Shown here one piece after another: positions 36,257-46,351 of a stretch of 64,000 bases of DNA. The stretch is from the NCBI RefSeq assembly GCF_900148505.1, contig NZ_FRXO01000005.1:341434-405433 (forward strand). The letters run 5' to 3'. This DNA comes from Pseudoxanthobacter soli DSM 19599. Lineage in GTDB: Bacteria; Pseudomonadota; Alphaproteobacteria; Rhizobiales; Segnochrobactraceae. The first letter of the stretch is position 1, and every line of letters starts with the position of its first letter. Position numbers and translations under genes: made by a program. The notes under the pieces are model-generated. The model was not told where the DNA came from. It searched no databases and saw nothing but the letters and a program-made list of their open reading frames with translations.

Positions 36257-38902
36257 TCACGCGAGACAGCGGCCGACGATATCGGTCACATCGGGCGAAA
36301 GCGGCCGCACCGCCGCGATGCGGCGCAGCTCCACCTCCGCCTTGGCGCGCCGGCCCGGCTCCATCGTGCGCCACGACCGGAACGCGCCCAGCAGGCGCGC
36401 GGCGAGCTGAGGGTTGCGCGGATCGAGATCGATGGCGGTGGAGGCGAGGAAGGCATAGCCCGCGCCGTCCGGCCGGTTGAACTGGGCGGGGTTGGCCATC
36501 GAGAACGCGCCGACCAGCGAGCGCACCCGGTTCGGATTGGTGAAGGCGAATGCCGGATGGCCGGTGAGGCGGCGAACGGTATCGAGCGTGTCGTCCGACG
36601 GCGCGGTCGCCTGCACCACGAACCACTTGTCGATCGCGAGCGGGTGGTCCTTGAAGCGGTCGTAGAAGTCGGCGAGCGCGGCCTCGGCCCCGGCAGCGCC
36701 GGTGAAGACCAGCGCCGTCAGGGCGGCGAGGCGATCGGTCATGTTGTCGGCGGTATCGTAATGCCGCTCCATCCGTCCGGCGCCCGCGGGCACCAGCGAG
36801 AGATAGTCGAGCAGGGTGTTGCGGAACGCGCGCCGGCCTGCGCCGGCGGCATCGGGGCGGAACGGCTCGGCGGTCGACAGCCGGTCGTAGAGGCCGGCGA
36901 AGGTGTCGGCGAGGGCCTCGGCGATCGCGCGGCGCATGTTCCGGCGCGCCGCGGCGATGGCGGTCGGGTCAACGTCGGAGCCGATCTCGCGGGCGATGTC
37001 GGTCTCGCTCGGAAGCTGGAGCACGAGGGCGCGGAAGGCGTGGTCCAGGGTCTCGTCGGCGGCCACGGTACCGAGAGCGGAGACGAAACTGCGGTCGGTT
37101 TCCGGGGACGTGCCCCCTGCAGCGATCGCGGCGGCCGCGGCCTTCAGGGCAACGGTGGCGATGGCCTGAGCGGCCTCCCAGCGGTTGAACGGATCGCTGT
37201 CGTGACCGAGCAGGAACAGCCTGTCCTCGAGCGGCAGATCGATGTCGAGCACCACGGGTGCCGAGAACGCGCGCAGCAGCGACGGCACAGGACGTGCCGC
37301 CACGCCCTCGAACACCACGGTCTGGCTGGCCTCGGTCAAATGGATAACGTCGTCCTTCACCGTGGCGCCGGAGACGGCGGTGACGTCGAGATCGGCCCCG
37401 TTCGGCCCGACGAGCCCGAAGCGCACCGGGATCGGCACGGGCAGCTTGGTCGGCTGGCCGGGTGTCGGCGGGCAGGTTTGGGCGAGATCGAGGGTGAAAC
37501 GGCGGGCCTCGGCGTCATACGTGCCGCGCGCGGTCACGCGCGGCGTGCCGGCCTGACGATACCACATCAGGAAGGGCGCGAGATCGGAGCCGGAGGCTTC
37601 GGCGAAGCAGGCGAGGAAGTCCTCGATGGTCGCCGCGTCGCCGTCGTGGCGGTCGAAATAGAGGTCCATGCCCCGGGCGAACGCATCGGCGCCGATGAGC
37701 GTCTTCAGGGCGCGGATCAGCTCTGCGCCCTTCTCGTAGACCGTCGCGGTGTAGAAGTTGTTGATTTCGTGGTAGATTTCTGGTCGGACCGGGTGGGCGA
37801 GCGGCCCGGCATCCTCGGTGAACTGCTGGGCGCGAAGGGTGCGCACATCCGAAATCCGCTTCACCGGGCGCGAGCGCTGGTCGGAGGAGAACTCCTGATC
37901 GCGGAACACGGTCAGCCCTTCCTTCAGGCAGAGCTGGAACCAGTCGCGGCAGGTGATGCGGTTACCCGTCCAGTTGTGGAAATATTCGTGGGCGATCACG
38001 CCCTCGATGCCGGTATAGTCCTGATCGGTCGCAGTCTCCGGCGCGGCAAGGACATATTTGTCGTTGAAGATGTTGAGGCCCTTGTTCTCCATCGCCCCCA
38101 TGTTGAAGTCCGACACCGCAACGATCATGAAGATATCGAGATCGTATTCGCGGCCGAACGCCTCCTCGTCCCAGCGCATCGAACGCTTCAGGGCGTCCAT
38201 CGCATAGGTCGCGCGGTCCTCGTTGCCGTGCTCGACATAGATGCGAAGGTCGACCTCGCGGCCCGAGGCGGTGACGAAATCGTCGCGCACGAGGGCGAGA
38301 TCGCCCGCCACCATGGCGAACAGGTAGCTCGGCTTCGGATAGGGATCGTGCCAGACGGCGAAGTGGCGGGTGCCGTCCGCCGAGGTGCCGGAGACGATCT
38401 GGTTGCCGTTGGCGAGCAGGATCGGGGCCTCGGCCACCGGCGCCTCGATGCGGGTGGTGTAGATCGACAGCACGTCCGGCCGGTCGAGGAAATAGGTGAT
38501 GCGGCGGAAGCCCTCGGCCTCGCACTGGGTGCAGTAGGTGCCGCGGCTGCGATAGAGCCCGCTCAGCGCCAGATTGGCTTCCGGATCGATCTCGGTGACG
38601 ATTTCCAGCGTGAATGGGCGAGCCGGCGGCGTGGCGACGGTCAATCCGTCGGGCGTCGCGGTGAAGGCCTCGGCCGCCAGGGGACGGCCGTCGAGGGAAA
38701 CCGACACGAGGGTCAGGCCGTCGCCGTCGAGGACGAGCGGGGCGCCGGCGTCCGTGCCGTCACGCGGGACGATGGCGAGCCTCGCCGTGACGAGGGTCGC
38801 ATGCGGCGAGAGCAGGAAGTCCAGGTCGACGGTTTCGATCGCGTAGAGCGTCGGCTGGTAGTCGGCGAGGCGAACGGCCTGTCCGGCATGTCGCGACATC
38901 AT
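36257..38902 (-). CDS. pepN: Aminopeptidase N
   Basis: 881 residues, M1-family size. Substrate motif GAMEN at 269-273, zinc motif HEYFH at 305-309 with the third ligand Glu328 (LKEGLT), matching HEXXH-X18-E. It removes N-terminal residues from peptides in the cytoplasm. Two adjacent ATG codons (38902, 38899) are possible starts. Confidence 0.97.
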   Translation of the reverse strand: MMSRHAGQAVRLADYQPTLYAIETVDLDFLLSPHATLVTARLAIVPRDGTDAGAPLVLDGDGLTLVSVSLDGRPLAAEAFTATPDGLTVATPPARPFTLEIVTEIDPEANLALSGLYRSRGTYCTQCEAEGFRRITYFLDRPDVLSIYTTRIEAPVAEAPILLANGNQIVSGTSADGTRHFAVWHDPYPKPSYLFAMVAGDLALVRDDFVTASGREVDLRIYVEHGNEDRATYAMDALKRSMRWDEEAFGREYDLDIFMIVAVSDFNMGAMENKGLNIFNDKYVLAAPETATDQDYTGIEGVIAHEYFHNWTGNRITCRDWFQLCLKEGLTVFRDQEFSSDQRSRPVKRISDVRTLRAQQFTEDAGPLAHPVRPEIYHEINNFYTATVYEKGAELIRALKTLIGADAFARGMDLYFDRHDGDAATIEDFLACFAEASGSDLAPFLMWYRQAGTPRVTARGTYDAEARRFTLDLAQTCPPTPGQPTKLPVPIPVRFGLVGPNGADLDVTAVSGATVKDDVIHLTEASQTVVFEGVAARPVPSLLRAFSAPVVLDIDLPLEDRLFLLGHDSDPFNRWEAAQAIATVALKAAAAAIAAGGTSPETDRSFVSALGTVAADETLDHAFRALVLQLPSETDIAREIGSDVDPTAIAAARRNMRRAIAEALADTFAGLYDRLSTAEPFRPDAAGAGRRAFRNTLLDYLSLVPAGAGRMERHYDTADNMTDRLAALTALVFTGAAGAEAALADFYDRFKDHPLAIDKWFVVQATAPSDDTLDTVRRLTGHPAFAFTNPNRVRSLVGAFSMANPAQFNRPDGAGYAFLASTAIDLDPRNPQLAARLLGAFRSWRTMEPGRRAKAEVELRRIAAVRPLSPDVTDIVGRCLA

Positions 38903-39154
38903 GGGCTTCCCTTGTGGCGACGGCCGGTCACGGCCGTCGGTGGCTGCAAGGCGGCCGTGACGGCCGCGGATCGGCCGGTTTTAGGCGCTTGGGGCGTCCG
39001 GCACCAGAGCGTCGCCCGCATGGGGCGTCTGTCTCCAGCAAAGCCGCCGCCGTGCGCCGCGCCGGGCCGCGGCATCCGAAATCGGGTCGCGGCGCTCGCC
39101 GCTTCGTGGCATGTCCCGTCTGAGCTCATCCGATTCTCGACTGGAAACCGTGCA

Positions 39155-40096
39155 ATGCCCGGTAACGCGCCGCCCCGCCGCACCATGACGCCGCTCGAAT
39201 GGGGGATGCTGCTCATCCTCTCGGTGGTGTGGGGTGGCTCGTTCTTCTTCAACCGCGTCGCCGTGCAGGAGTTGCCGGTGTTCACGGTGGTGGTGTCGCG
39301 GGTGGCACTGGCGGCCATCATCCTCACCGTGATCCTGAGGCTACGGGGCGAACGGCTGCCGACGAGCGGGCGCGTCTGGGCCGCCTTCTTCGGCATGGGA
39401 TTTCTCAACAACGCGGTCCCCTTTCTGCTGATCGTCTGGGGGCAGCAGTTCATCGCGTCCGGCGTCGCCTCGATCCTGAATGCCTCGACGCCGCTGTTCA
39501 CAGTGCTGTTCGCGCATTTCCTGACGACTGACGAGAAGCTGAGCGGAGGACGGCTCGCGGGCGTGCTCATCGGCTTCGCCGGTGTCGCCGTGATGATCGG
39601 TCCCGATGCCTTCCGCGCGCTCGGCGGCAATCTGGCGGCGCAGCTCGCCTGCCTCGGAGCGGCGGTGTCCTATGCCTTCGCGGGCATCTTCGGGCGACGG
39701 TTCCGGGCGATGGGCGTCACGCCGATCACGACGGCGGCGGGGCAGGTGATCGCGTCGAGCACCATGCTGCTTCCGGTCATGCTCGTCGTCGACCGGCCAT
39801 GGACGCTGCCGCTGCCGAGCGTGGCCGCGCTCGGGGCCCTCGTGGCGCTGGCGGCGGTGTCGACCGCCTTCGCCTATGTGCTGTTCTTCCGGATTCTCTC
39901 GACCGCAGGCGCGACCAACATCGTGCTGGTGACGTTCCTCGTTCCCGTCAGCGCCATTCTGCTGGGCGTTGCCTTCCTCGGCGAGCGCCTGCGGCCGGAG
40001 CATCTCGCCGGCATGGCGCTGATCGGCGCCGGCCTCGCGGCGATCGACGGCCGCCTCTGGCGCCGTCTCAATCCCCGCGCCGCCCGGGACGGGTGA
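39155..40096 (+). CDS. EamA/DMT-family membrane transporter
   Basis: 313 residues from ATG 39155; ATG 39185 (MTPLEWGML) is an alternative that starts nearer the first helix. Ten predicted membrane helices in two EamA repeats; typical motifs are LSVVWGGSFFFNRVAV at the start and FLGERLRPEHLAGMALIGAGL at the end of the second repeat. The substrate is unknown. Divergent from pepN. Confidence 0.9.
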   Translation: MPGNAPPRRTMTPLEWGMLLILSVVWGGSFFFNRVAVQELPVFTVVVSRVALAAIILTVILRLRGERLPTSGRVWAAFFGMGFLNNAVPFLLIVWGQQFIASGVASILNASTPLFTVLFAHFLTTDEKLSGGRLAGVLIGFAGVAVMIGPDAFRALGGNLAAQLACLGAAVSYAFAGIFGRRFRAMGVTPITTAAGQVIASSTMLLPVMLVVDRPWTLPLPSVAALGALVALAAVSTAFAYVLFFRILSTAGATNIVLVTFLVPVSAILLGVAFLGERLRPEHLAGMALIGAGLAAIDGRLWRRLNPRAARDG

Positions 40097-40234
40097 GGGC
40101 ACAAGACGGGCAAGAAGACGGCGCATGAAGGCGGCGGATGCCGCGCGGGCCGAAGCCGGCGGCGGGAACGGCCTCCATGGCGGGCGCCGCAGATCCGGGT
40201 TAAGTAAGGGGTCCAGCGTCGAGACAAGGCCCGC

Positions 40235-42166
40235 ATGAAGCGCGAAACGTCCACGATGCCGCCGCCAGCGTCGCCCGTCGTGCCTTCCGGCAGCGAGGGA
40301 AGCTCCGCGCGTGCCGAAGCGCCGTCGAGAGGCGACGCGCCCGCTCGGTGGACCGTTCCGCTCGGCTGGGTGCTGGGCGGCGGCTACGGGCTTCTGCTGT
40401 TCGTCTCGCTCGTGATCGTGCTGTCGATCGCGGTCACCAGCAACTACAACAACACCTACAGTCTGCTCCGCGACAAGGCGATCCTGGTGATGGATCTCCT
40501 GTCGAGCCGCATCTCCGACCAGCTCGCCCCGGCGGAACTCGCCGCCAACGACATCGCCTCGCTTTACGCCGCTGGCGCTTTCGAGACGGATCGGCAGGAC
40601 GACCGGCAGATGCTGGCGCTGCTGGAAGGCGCCCTCGTCGGCAATTCGTCCGTCGGCGGCGCGGTGATCTACGACCGGAATTTCGATGTCGTCGGGTTTT
40701 ACCGGTCGAACGACGGCGCGATCCAGAAGCTCGCCGACGGCTCGGTGGAGGCGCTCAGCGAAGGCGATCGGAAGGTGCTCTCCGCGATGCCGGCGCACGC
40801 CGGCGCGACATGGGAGCCCCTGCGCTTCACCGCGGGCAACCTCGTCGCCAGCGTCGCCGCCCCCCTCGACCGCGACGGCCAGCGCGGGGGCTATGTCGTC
40901 GCCGCGGTCACGGCGGAAGCGCTCAGCCACGTCGTCGCCGAACTGGGGCAGGGCACGCGCGTCACGGCCTTTCTGCTCGATTCAAAGGGGCAGGTGTTCG
41001 CCCACTCCGGTGGCTCGGCGCTCAAGCTCCCCGACGCGATCAACCGCAACCACGGCTGGGTCACGCCGGCCGACATCGGCGACCGGGTGCTCGTCGCCTA
41101 CGAGGATGAAGACCAGCCCGCGACGCTCGCCCGGGTCGCCGGCGACATCAACATCGACCAGGTGGAGGTGGGCGAGGATTCCTACATCATCATCACCCGC
41201 CAGCTGAACAGGTTCGGCGCGAAGCCTTGGACCGTCGGCGCCTACATGCTGTCCGCCGATACCCTCGACCAGCTGCGCGGCCTCTATGGATCGGTCATCG
41301 CCGGCATCGTGATGATCGTCATCGCCATCGCGCTCGCGCTCTGGATCGCGCGGCGCATTGCAAGGTCGATCGGCCAGCTTCGCACCGAGGCCGATCGCAT
41401 CGCCGCGCTCGACCTCGACGCCGCCCGCCAGGTTCCGTCGAGCCGCATCGCCGAGTTCGACAGCGGCGCGCGCGCCTTCAACAACATGCTGGAGGCCGTG
41501 CGGGCCTTCTCGCGCTATGTGCCGAGCGGGCTCGTTCGCCGGCTGATGCGGTTCGGCTTCGCCGCCGCGACCCGGCCCGAGCGGCGCATCGCGGCGATCA
41601 TGTTCACCGACCTCGCCGGCTTCACCACGCTCTCCGAGGAACTCAGCCCCGAGGACGTGTCGCTGCTGCTGAACCGCCATTTCAGCGCGCTGGTCGCCTG
41701 CGTCGAAGCGGAGAACGGCACCGTCGACAAGTTCCTCGGCGACGGCATGATGGCGGTGTGGGCCGAAGGCTCGCCTGCGGAGAACGCCGCTCGCGCCGCC
41801 CGCGCCGCCGTCGCCATCGCCCGCGCGGTCGAGGAAAGCGCGGCGCAGGCCCGCGCCGAAGGCGCTCTGGTGCTGCGGGTCCGCATCGGGCTTCACGTCG
41901 GCCCGGTGATCATCGGCAATCTCGGCGCGACCGAGCGCGTCAACTACACCACCATCGGCGATACGGTGAACGTCGCTTCACGGCTGGAGGCGTTCGGCAA
42001 GACACTCGCCGACGCCGACGCGCAGGATGCCGTGGTTCTGGCGACCGGCGATCTGGTCCAACTCGCCGATCCCGGCATTCGCTGTGCGGCGATCGGCGCG
42101 ACCGCGCTCAGGGGCCGCTCCGGCGCGCTCACCGTCTACCGCATTCTGCCTCACGCGGCGCCGTGA
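40235..42166 (+). CDS. Membrane class III adenylate cyclase
   Basis: 643 residues. Membrane helix at about 47-67, an extracytoplasmic sensor (about 70-340, dCache-like by size), a second helix at about 352-372, a HAMP domain (about 373-425) and a class III cyclase domain (about 450-640). Catalytic features are Asp459 (MFTDLAGFT) and Asp503 (FLGDGMM) for metal, Lys499 and Asp576 (IGDTVNVASR) for adenine, and Arg583. It should make cAMP in response to an outside signal. The cAMP-binding-type protein at 58722 in this window is a possible, untested target. Confidence 0.93.
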   Translation: MKRETSTMPPPASPVVPSGSEGSSARAEAPSRGDAPARWTVPLGWVLGGGYGLLLFVSLVIVLSIAVTSNYNNTYSLLRDKAILVMDLLSSRISDQLAPAELAANDIASLYAAGAFETDRQDDRQMLALLEGALVGNSSVGGAVIYDRNFDVVGFYRSNDGAIQKLADGSVEALSEGDRKVLSAMPAHAGATWEPLRFTAGNLVASVAAPLDRDGQRGGYVVAAVTAEALSHVVAELGQGTRVTAFLLDSKGQVFAHSGGSALKLPDAINRNHGWVTPADIGDRVLVAYEDEDQPATLARVAGDINIDQVEVGEDSYIIITRQLNRFGAKPWTVGAYMLSADTLDQLRGLYGSVIAGIVMIVIAIALALWIARRIARSIGQLRTEADRIAALDLDAARQVPSSRIAEFDSGARAFNNMLEAVRAFSRYVPSGLVRRLMRFGFAAATRPERRIAAIMFTDLAGFTTLSEELSPEDVSLLLNRHFSALVACVEAENGTVDKFLGDGMMAVWAEGSPAENAARAARAAVAIARAVEESAAQARAEGALVLRVRIGLHVGPVIIGNLGATERVNYTTIGDTVNVASRLEAFGKTLADADAQDAVVLATGDLVQLADPGIRCAAIGATALRGRSGALTVYRILPHAAP

Positions 42167-42474
42167 CCCTGCGCCGGCGGGGCGCGCGGCCAAAATGCAC
42201 GGCGCCGGGATGTATGCCGGCTTCTGAATTGCGTGCGGCCGGCTCGGTCTGGCGCTCCCGTCCGATCGGAAAGCGCTCCAGCGGCTTTCGGACGCAAGGC
42301 CCGGATGCCGCCAGAAATCGCCGTTCGGACAGCGAAATTCGTCCTGCCCCCCTGTTTCCTTAACGGCGCCGTGCGGTCATAGTCTCGAACGGTCCGGCGA
42401 TGGATGGACCGGGTCGGCATGAGGGGCGGTGCGGGGAGCGGCGAGCCCCCGGAGCCAGCCCCCGGCTTCAGGGG
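42167..42474. other. 308-bp gap ahead of the peptide ABC importer operon
   Basis: No gene is supported. It contains tcggaaagcgctcc (42266-42279), a 14-base word that also occurs at 9205-9218. The promoter of the importer operon is probably near 42350-42400 (ttccttaacggcgccgtgcggtcatagtc) but is not certain. Confidence 0.5.
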
Positions 42475-44376
42475 ATGGCGTTCGTGGATGTCCTGACGAT
42501 CGAGGGCCTCACAGTCGATTTCCGCGGCGACGAGGGTCTGGTCCGCGCCGTGGACGGGGTTTCCCTGTCGGTTCCGGCGGGACGCACCGTCGCCCTGGTG
42601 GGCGAGTCCGGCTCCGGCAAGACCGTGATTTCCCAGGCGATCATGGGGCTTCTGCCGAAGAAGGCGAAAATCACGTCCGGCCGCATCCTGTTCAACGATC
42701 CCGACGAGGGCGGGCGGCAGACCGACATCGCCGCGCTGGAGCCATCCGGCCGCAAGATGCGCGCGATCCGAGGCAATCGCATCGCCATCGTGTTCCAGGA
42801 GCCGATGACGTCGCTGTCGCCGCTCCACACCGTCGGCGACCAGATCGGCGAGGCGGCGCAGCTCCATCGCGGCTGCAGCCGGGCCGAGGCCCGCGAGATC
42901 ACCCGCGAGATGCTGCGCCTGGTGCAGTTTCCCGACCCCGACCGGGCGCTGGCGTCCTATCCCTTCCAGCTTTCCGGCGGTCTGCGCCAGCGCGCGGTGA
43001 TCGCCATGGCGCTGGTCTGCCGGCCAGCGCTTCTGATTGCCGACGAGCCGACCACCGCGCTCGACGTGACCATTCAGGCCGAAATCCTGAAGCTCATCCG
43101 CGACCTGCAGCGCGAGCTGGCGATGTCGGTGCTGATGATCACCCACGATTTCGGAGTGGTGGCGAACGTCGCCCACGACGTGGTCGTGGTCTATCACGGC
43201 CGCGTCATGGAATCCGGGCCGGTGGACGAGATCTTCCGGGCGCCGCAGCACGACTATCTCAAGGCGCTGCTCCGGGCCGTGCCCCGCTTCGAGATGGCGC
43301 CCGGGGAGCGGCTCGTGCCGATCCGGCCGATCGCTCCCGCCTCCAGCGGGTTCCTCGCGAAGACCGGCACGCGCGAGCGCACCTCGGACGGCCCGATCGT
43401 CACCTTCGAGCGGGTGTTCAAGAGCTACGGCGCCAAGCGCAAGCGCGGCAGTCGCCTCGTCGGCCCGATCCGGGCGATGGACGACATCAATTTCACCGTG
43501 CGCCGCGGCGAATGCCTCGGCATCGTCGGTGAATCCGGCTCGGGCAAGACCACCTCCGCGCTTGCGCTGATGCGGGCCATCGACATCGATTCCGGCCGCA
43601 TCCTGTTCGATGACGGTCATGGCGCGGTGGACGTCGCGCACCTGCGCGGCAGCGACCTGTTCGCCTATCGCCGCAAGGCGCAGATGATCTTCCAGGACCC
43701 GTTCTCCTCGCTCAATCCGCGCATGACGGTGAACGAGATCATCTCCGAGCCGCTCACCATCCACGAGAAGCTCAGCCCGGAGGAACGCTCCGAAAGGGTG
43801 CGCGAGCTGATGCGCCTCGTCGGGCTCGATCCCCGCTTCCTGCGGCGCTATCCGCATTCGTTCTCCGGCGGCCAGCGCCAGCGCATCGGCATCGCGCGCG
43901 CGCTTGCGCTGAAGCCCGACCTGATCGTGTGCGACGAACCGGTCTCCGCGCTCGACGTCTCGGTCCAGGCCCAGATTCTCAATCTTCTCAAGGATCTCCA
44001 GTCCGAACTCGGACTGACCTACATCTTCGTCAGCCACAATCTCGCGGTCATCGACTACATGGCCGACCGCGTGGTGGTGATGTGCCGGGGGCGGGTCGTG
44101 GAGATCGGCGCCACCCGCGAGGTGGTGGGGGACCCGATCCACCCCTACACAAAGGCCCTGCTGACCGCCGTGCCCGAGGCGAGCCTGGACCATCCGCTCG
44201 ACTTCGCCGCACTCTCCGCCGGACGCACGTCCGATCCCGCATCATGGCCGGAGCCGTTCCGCCTCGGGCCGGACACGCCGCCGACGCTGGTGGAAATGCG
44301 GCCGGGCCGCTTCGTCTGCGCGCCGGGCATCGCCGGCCAGATCCCCGCGACAGGTCAGCTGGAGGTTGCCGGATGA
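42475..44376 (+). CDS. Fused double ATP-binding protein of a peptide-type ABC importer
   Basis: 633 residues from ATG 42475. Two complete ABC domains, like DppD and DppF joined: Walker A GESGSGKT in both halves, signatures LSGGLRQR and FSGGQRQR, Walker [13 protein letters not shown] and [12 protein letters not shown]. Each half ends with an oligopeptide-transporter C-terminal segment. It energises import through the two permeases at 46352 and 47374. First of a four-gene operon; its stop overlaps the next ATG. Confidence 0.95.
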   Translation: MAFVDVLTIEGLTVDFRGDEGLVRAVDGVSLSVPAGRTVALVGESGSGKTVISQAIMGLLPKKAKITSGRILFNDPDEGGRQTDIAALEPSGRKMRAIRGNRIAIVFQEPMTSLSPLHTVGDQIGEAAQLHRGCSRAEAREITREMLRLVQFPDPDRALASYPFQLSGGLRQRAVIAMALVCRPALLIADEPTTALDVTIQAEILKLIRDLQRELAMSVLMITHDFGVVANVAHDVVVVYHGRVMESGPVDEIFRAPQHDYLKALLRAVPRFEMAPGERLVPIRPIAPASSGFLAKTGTRERTSDGPIVTFERVFKSYGAKRKRGSRLVGPIRAMDDINFTVRRGECLGIVGESGSGKTTSALALMRAIDIDSGRILFDDGHGAVDVAHLRGSDLFAYRRKAQMIFQDPFSSLNPRMTVNEIISEPLTIHEKLSPEERSERVRELMRLVGLDPRFLRRYPHSFSGGQRQRIGIARALALKPDLIVCDEPVSALDVSVQAQILNLLKDLQSELGLTYIFVSHNLAVIDYMADRVVVMCRGRVVEIGATREVVGDPIHPYTKALLTAVPEASLDHPLDFAALSAGRTSDPASWPEPFRLGPDTPPTLVEMRPGRFVCAPGIAGQIPATGQLEVAG

Positions 44377-46346
44377 ACGCCGCCCGTCTCGCCCTTTCCG
44401 GCCCGGCAGCCCTGTTCGGGTCCGCCGTCCGCCTCGCGTCCGCGCTCGGGCTCTGCGTGCTGTTGGCGGGCGTCCTGCCGCCGGCCGCCGCCCGCGCCGC
44501 CTCCGATCCCGCGCCGGCGGCGGAAGCGGAGGGACCGCAGCTTCCGCCGCTCGCCGAGCGGCTGCCGAAGGAGCCTCTGGTCGTCAATCTCGAGGCCATG
44601 GGCCTCAAGGTCGGCAAGCCCGGCGGTTCGATCCGCACCCTGATCAGCCGCGTCAAGGATGCGCGCATGATCACGGTTTGGGGATATGCCCGCCTCGTCG
44701 GCTACAACGAAAAGCTCGAGATCGTGCCGGATATCCTCAAGTCCGTGGATGTCGAGGATGGGCGCATCTTCACGCTGCACCTCAGGGCCGGTCACAAGTG
44801 GTCGGACGGCAAGCCCTTCACCGCCGAGGATTTCCGCTACTACTGGGAGGACATCGTCGGCAACAAGGAACTGACGCCTGCCGGCCCGGAGCCGTTCCTG
44901 CTGGTGAACGGCGAAATGCCGACATTCGAGGTCATCGACGATCTCACGGTGCGCTACAGCTGGAGCAAGCCGAATGCGTTGTTCCTGCCGAGTCTGGCGG
45001 CTGCTCGCGACCCCTTCATCTATCGCCCGGCGCACTACCTGAAGCAGTTCCATATCAAGTACGCCGATCCCGACAAGCTGGCGGCGATGATCAAGAAGAA
45101 GAAGGCGCGCTCCTGGGCTGCGCTTCACTTCAAGATGGACAATCTCTACGACGCGATGGACCCGCATGAACCGTCGCTGCAGCCGTGGGTGCCGTCGGAA
45201 AATTCGTCCGATCGCCGGCTGGTCATGCGCCGCAACCCCTATTTCCATCGCGTCGATGAAACCGGTCAGCAGCTTCCCTATGCCGACGCGGTGGTGATGA
45301 ACGTGGTCTCCGCCAGCCTGATCCCGAGCCAGACCCAGGCGGGCGAGGCCGATCTTCAGGCGCGCGGATTGTCCTTCCCGGACATCACGGTGCTGAAGCG
45401 CGGCGAGGCGCAATCGGGCTACCGCACCTATCTCTGGCCGATGTCCACCTCGAACCAGGTGGCCATCTACCCGAACCTGACCGTGGCCGATCCGATGTGG
45501 CGCACGCTGCTGCGCGACACCCGCTTCCGCCGCGCGCTGTCGCTCGGCATCGACCGCGACATGATCAACCGCGTGCTCTATTTCGGCCTTGCCGAGCCCT
45601 CGAACAACGCCGTGCTGTCGAAGAGCAAGCTGTTCGAGCCGGATTTCCGCACGAAGTGGGCGACCTACGATCCGGCGGAGGCCAACCGGCTGCTCGACGA
45701 GGTCGGGCTCAAGAAGAAGCGCAGCGACGGCATCCGCCTGCTGCCGAACGGCGAGCCGCTCCAGATCGTCATCGAGGCGGACGGAACCAGCCAGGAACAG
45801 GTCGACATGCTCCAGCTCGTCGCCGAGACGTGGCGGGAGATCGGCGTCAACCTGTTCGTGAAGGGCTCTGACCGCGACATCATGTGGAACCGCGCGCTCG
45901 CCGGCAGCCTCGTGATGATGGCCGCGAACGGCTACGACAATGGCATCCCGACGAGCGAGATGAGCCCGGCCGAGCGCGTGCCGTCCGACAGTTCCTTCGT
46001 GCTGGGCATGGGCTGGGGCGCCTATCGCGACAGCGAAGGCGCCAACGGCGAGAAGATCGACTATCCGCCGGTGCAGAAGCTGATGGATGCCTATAACGAC
46101 TGGCTCTCCGCACGCGACGACGATGCACGCACGGCGGCCTGGAAGACCATCATCCGCACCCATGTGGACGAGACGCTCTCGATCGGCATTGTAGCTTCGG
46201 TGAAGCAGCCGGTGGTGGTGGCCCGCAAACTGATGAACGTGCCCGAAACCGCGTTCTACGGCTTCGAGCCCGGCGCGTTCTTCGGCATCTACCACATGGA
46301 CTGCTTCTGGTTCGACACGAACAACAAGACCGCCGATCGGAACTGA
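44373..46346 (+). CDS. Periplasmic substrate-binding protein, SBP_bac_5 (peptide/nickel) family
   Basis: 657 residues; ATG overlaps the ATPase stop (ATGA). A long signal sequence ends near PAAARAAS (about residue 47). Family motifs are FTLHLRAGHKWSDGKPFTAEDFRYYWED and FRRALSLGIDRDMINRVLYFG. It is longer than classic DppA (about 535) because of internal insertions. Presents a peptide, opine or similar ligand to the permeases; the ligand cannot be read from sequence. Confidence 0.93.
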   Translation: MNAARLALSGPAALFGSAVRLASALGLCVLLAGVLPPAAARAASDPAPAAEAEGPQLPPLAERLPKEPLVVNLEAMGLKVGKPGGSIRTLISRVKDARMITVWGYARLVGYNEKLEIVPDILKSVDVEDGRIFTLHLRAGHKWSDGKPFTAEDFRYYWEDIVGNKELTPAGPEPFLLVNGEMPTFEVIDDLTVRYSWSKPNALFLPSLAAARDPFIYRPAHYLKQFHIKYADPDKLAAMIKKKKARSWAALHFKMDNLYDAMDPHEPSLQPWVPSENSSDRRLVMRRNPYFHRVDETGQQLPYADAVVMNVVSASLIPSQTQAGEADLQARGLSFPDITVLKRGEAQSGYRTYLWPMSTSNQVAIYPNLTVADPMWRTLLRDTRFRRALSLGIDRDMINRVLYFGLAEPSNNAVLSKSKLFEPDFRTKWATYDPAEANRLLDEVGLKKKRSDGIRLLPNGEPLQIVIEADGTSQEQVDMLQLVAETWREIGVNLFVKGSDRDIMWNRALAGSLVMMAANGYDNGIPTSEMSPAERVPSDSSFVLGMGWGAYRDSEGANGEKIDYPPVQKLMDAYNDWLSARDDDARTAAWKTIIRTHVDETLSIGIVASVKQPVVVARKLMNVPETAFYGFEPGAFFGIYHMDCFWFDTNNKTADRN

Positions 46347-46351
46347 GCCTC

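Noticed and set aside
36221-39150. Long + strand open frame opposite pepN running into the DMT transporter
   Set aside because: The first ~980 codons are the antisense of pepN, whose zinc motif and full length are convincing; only the part from 39155 is a real gene.
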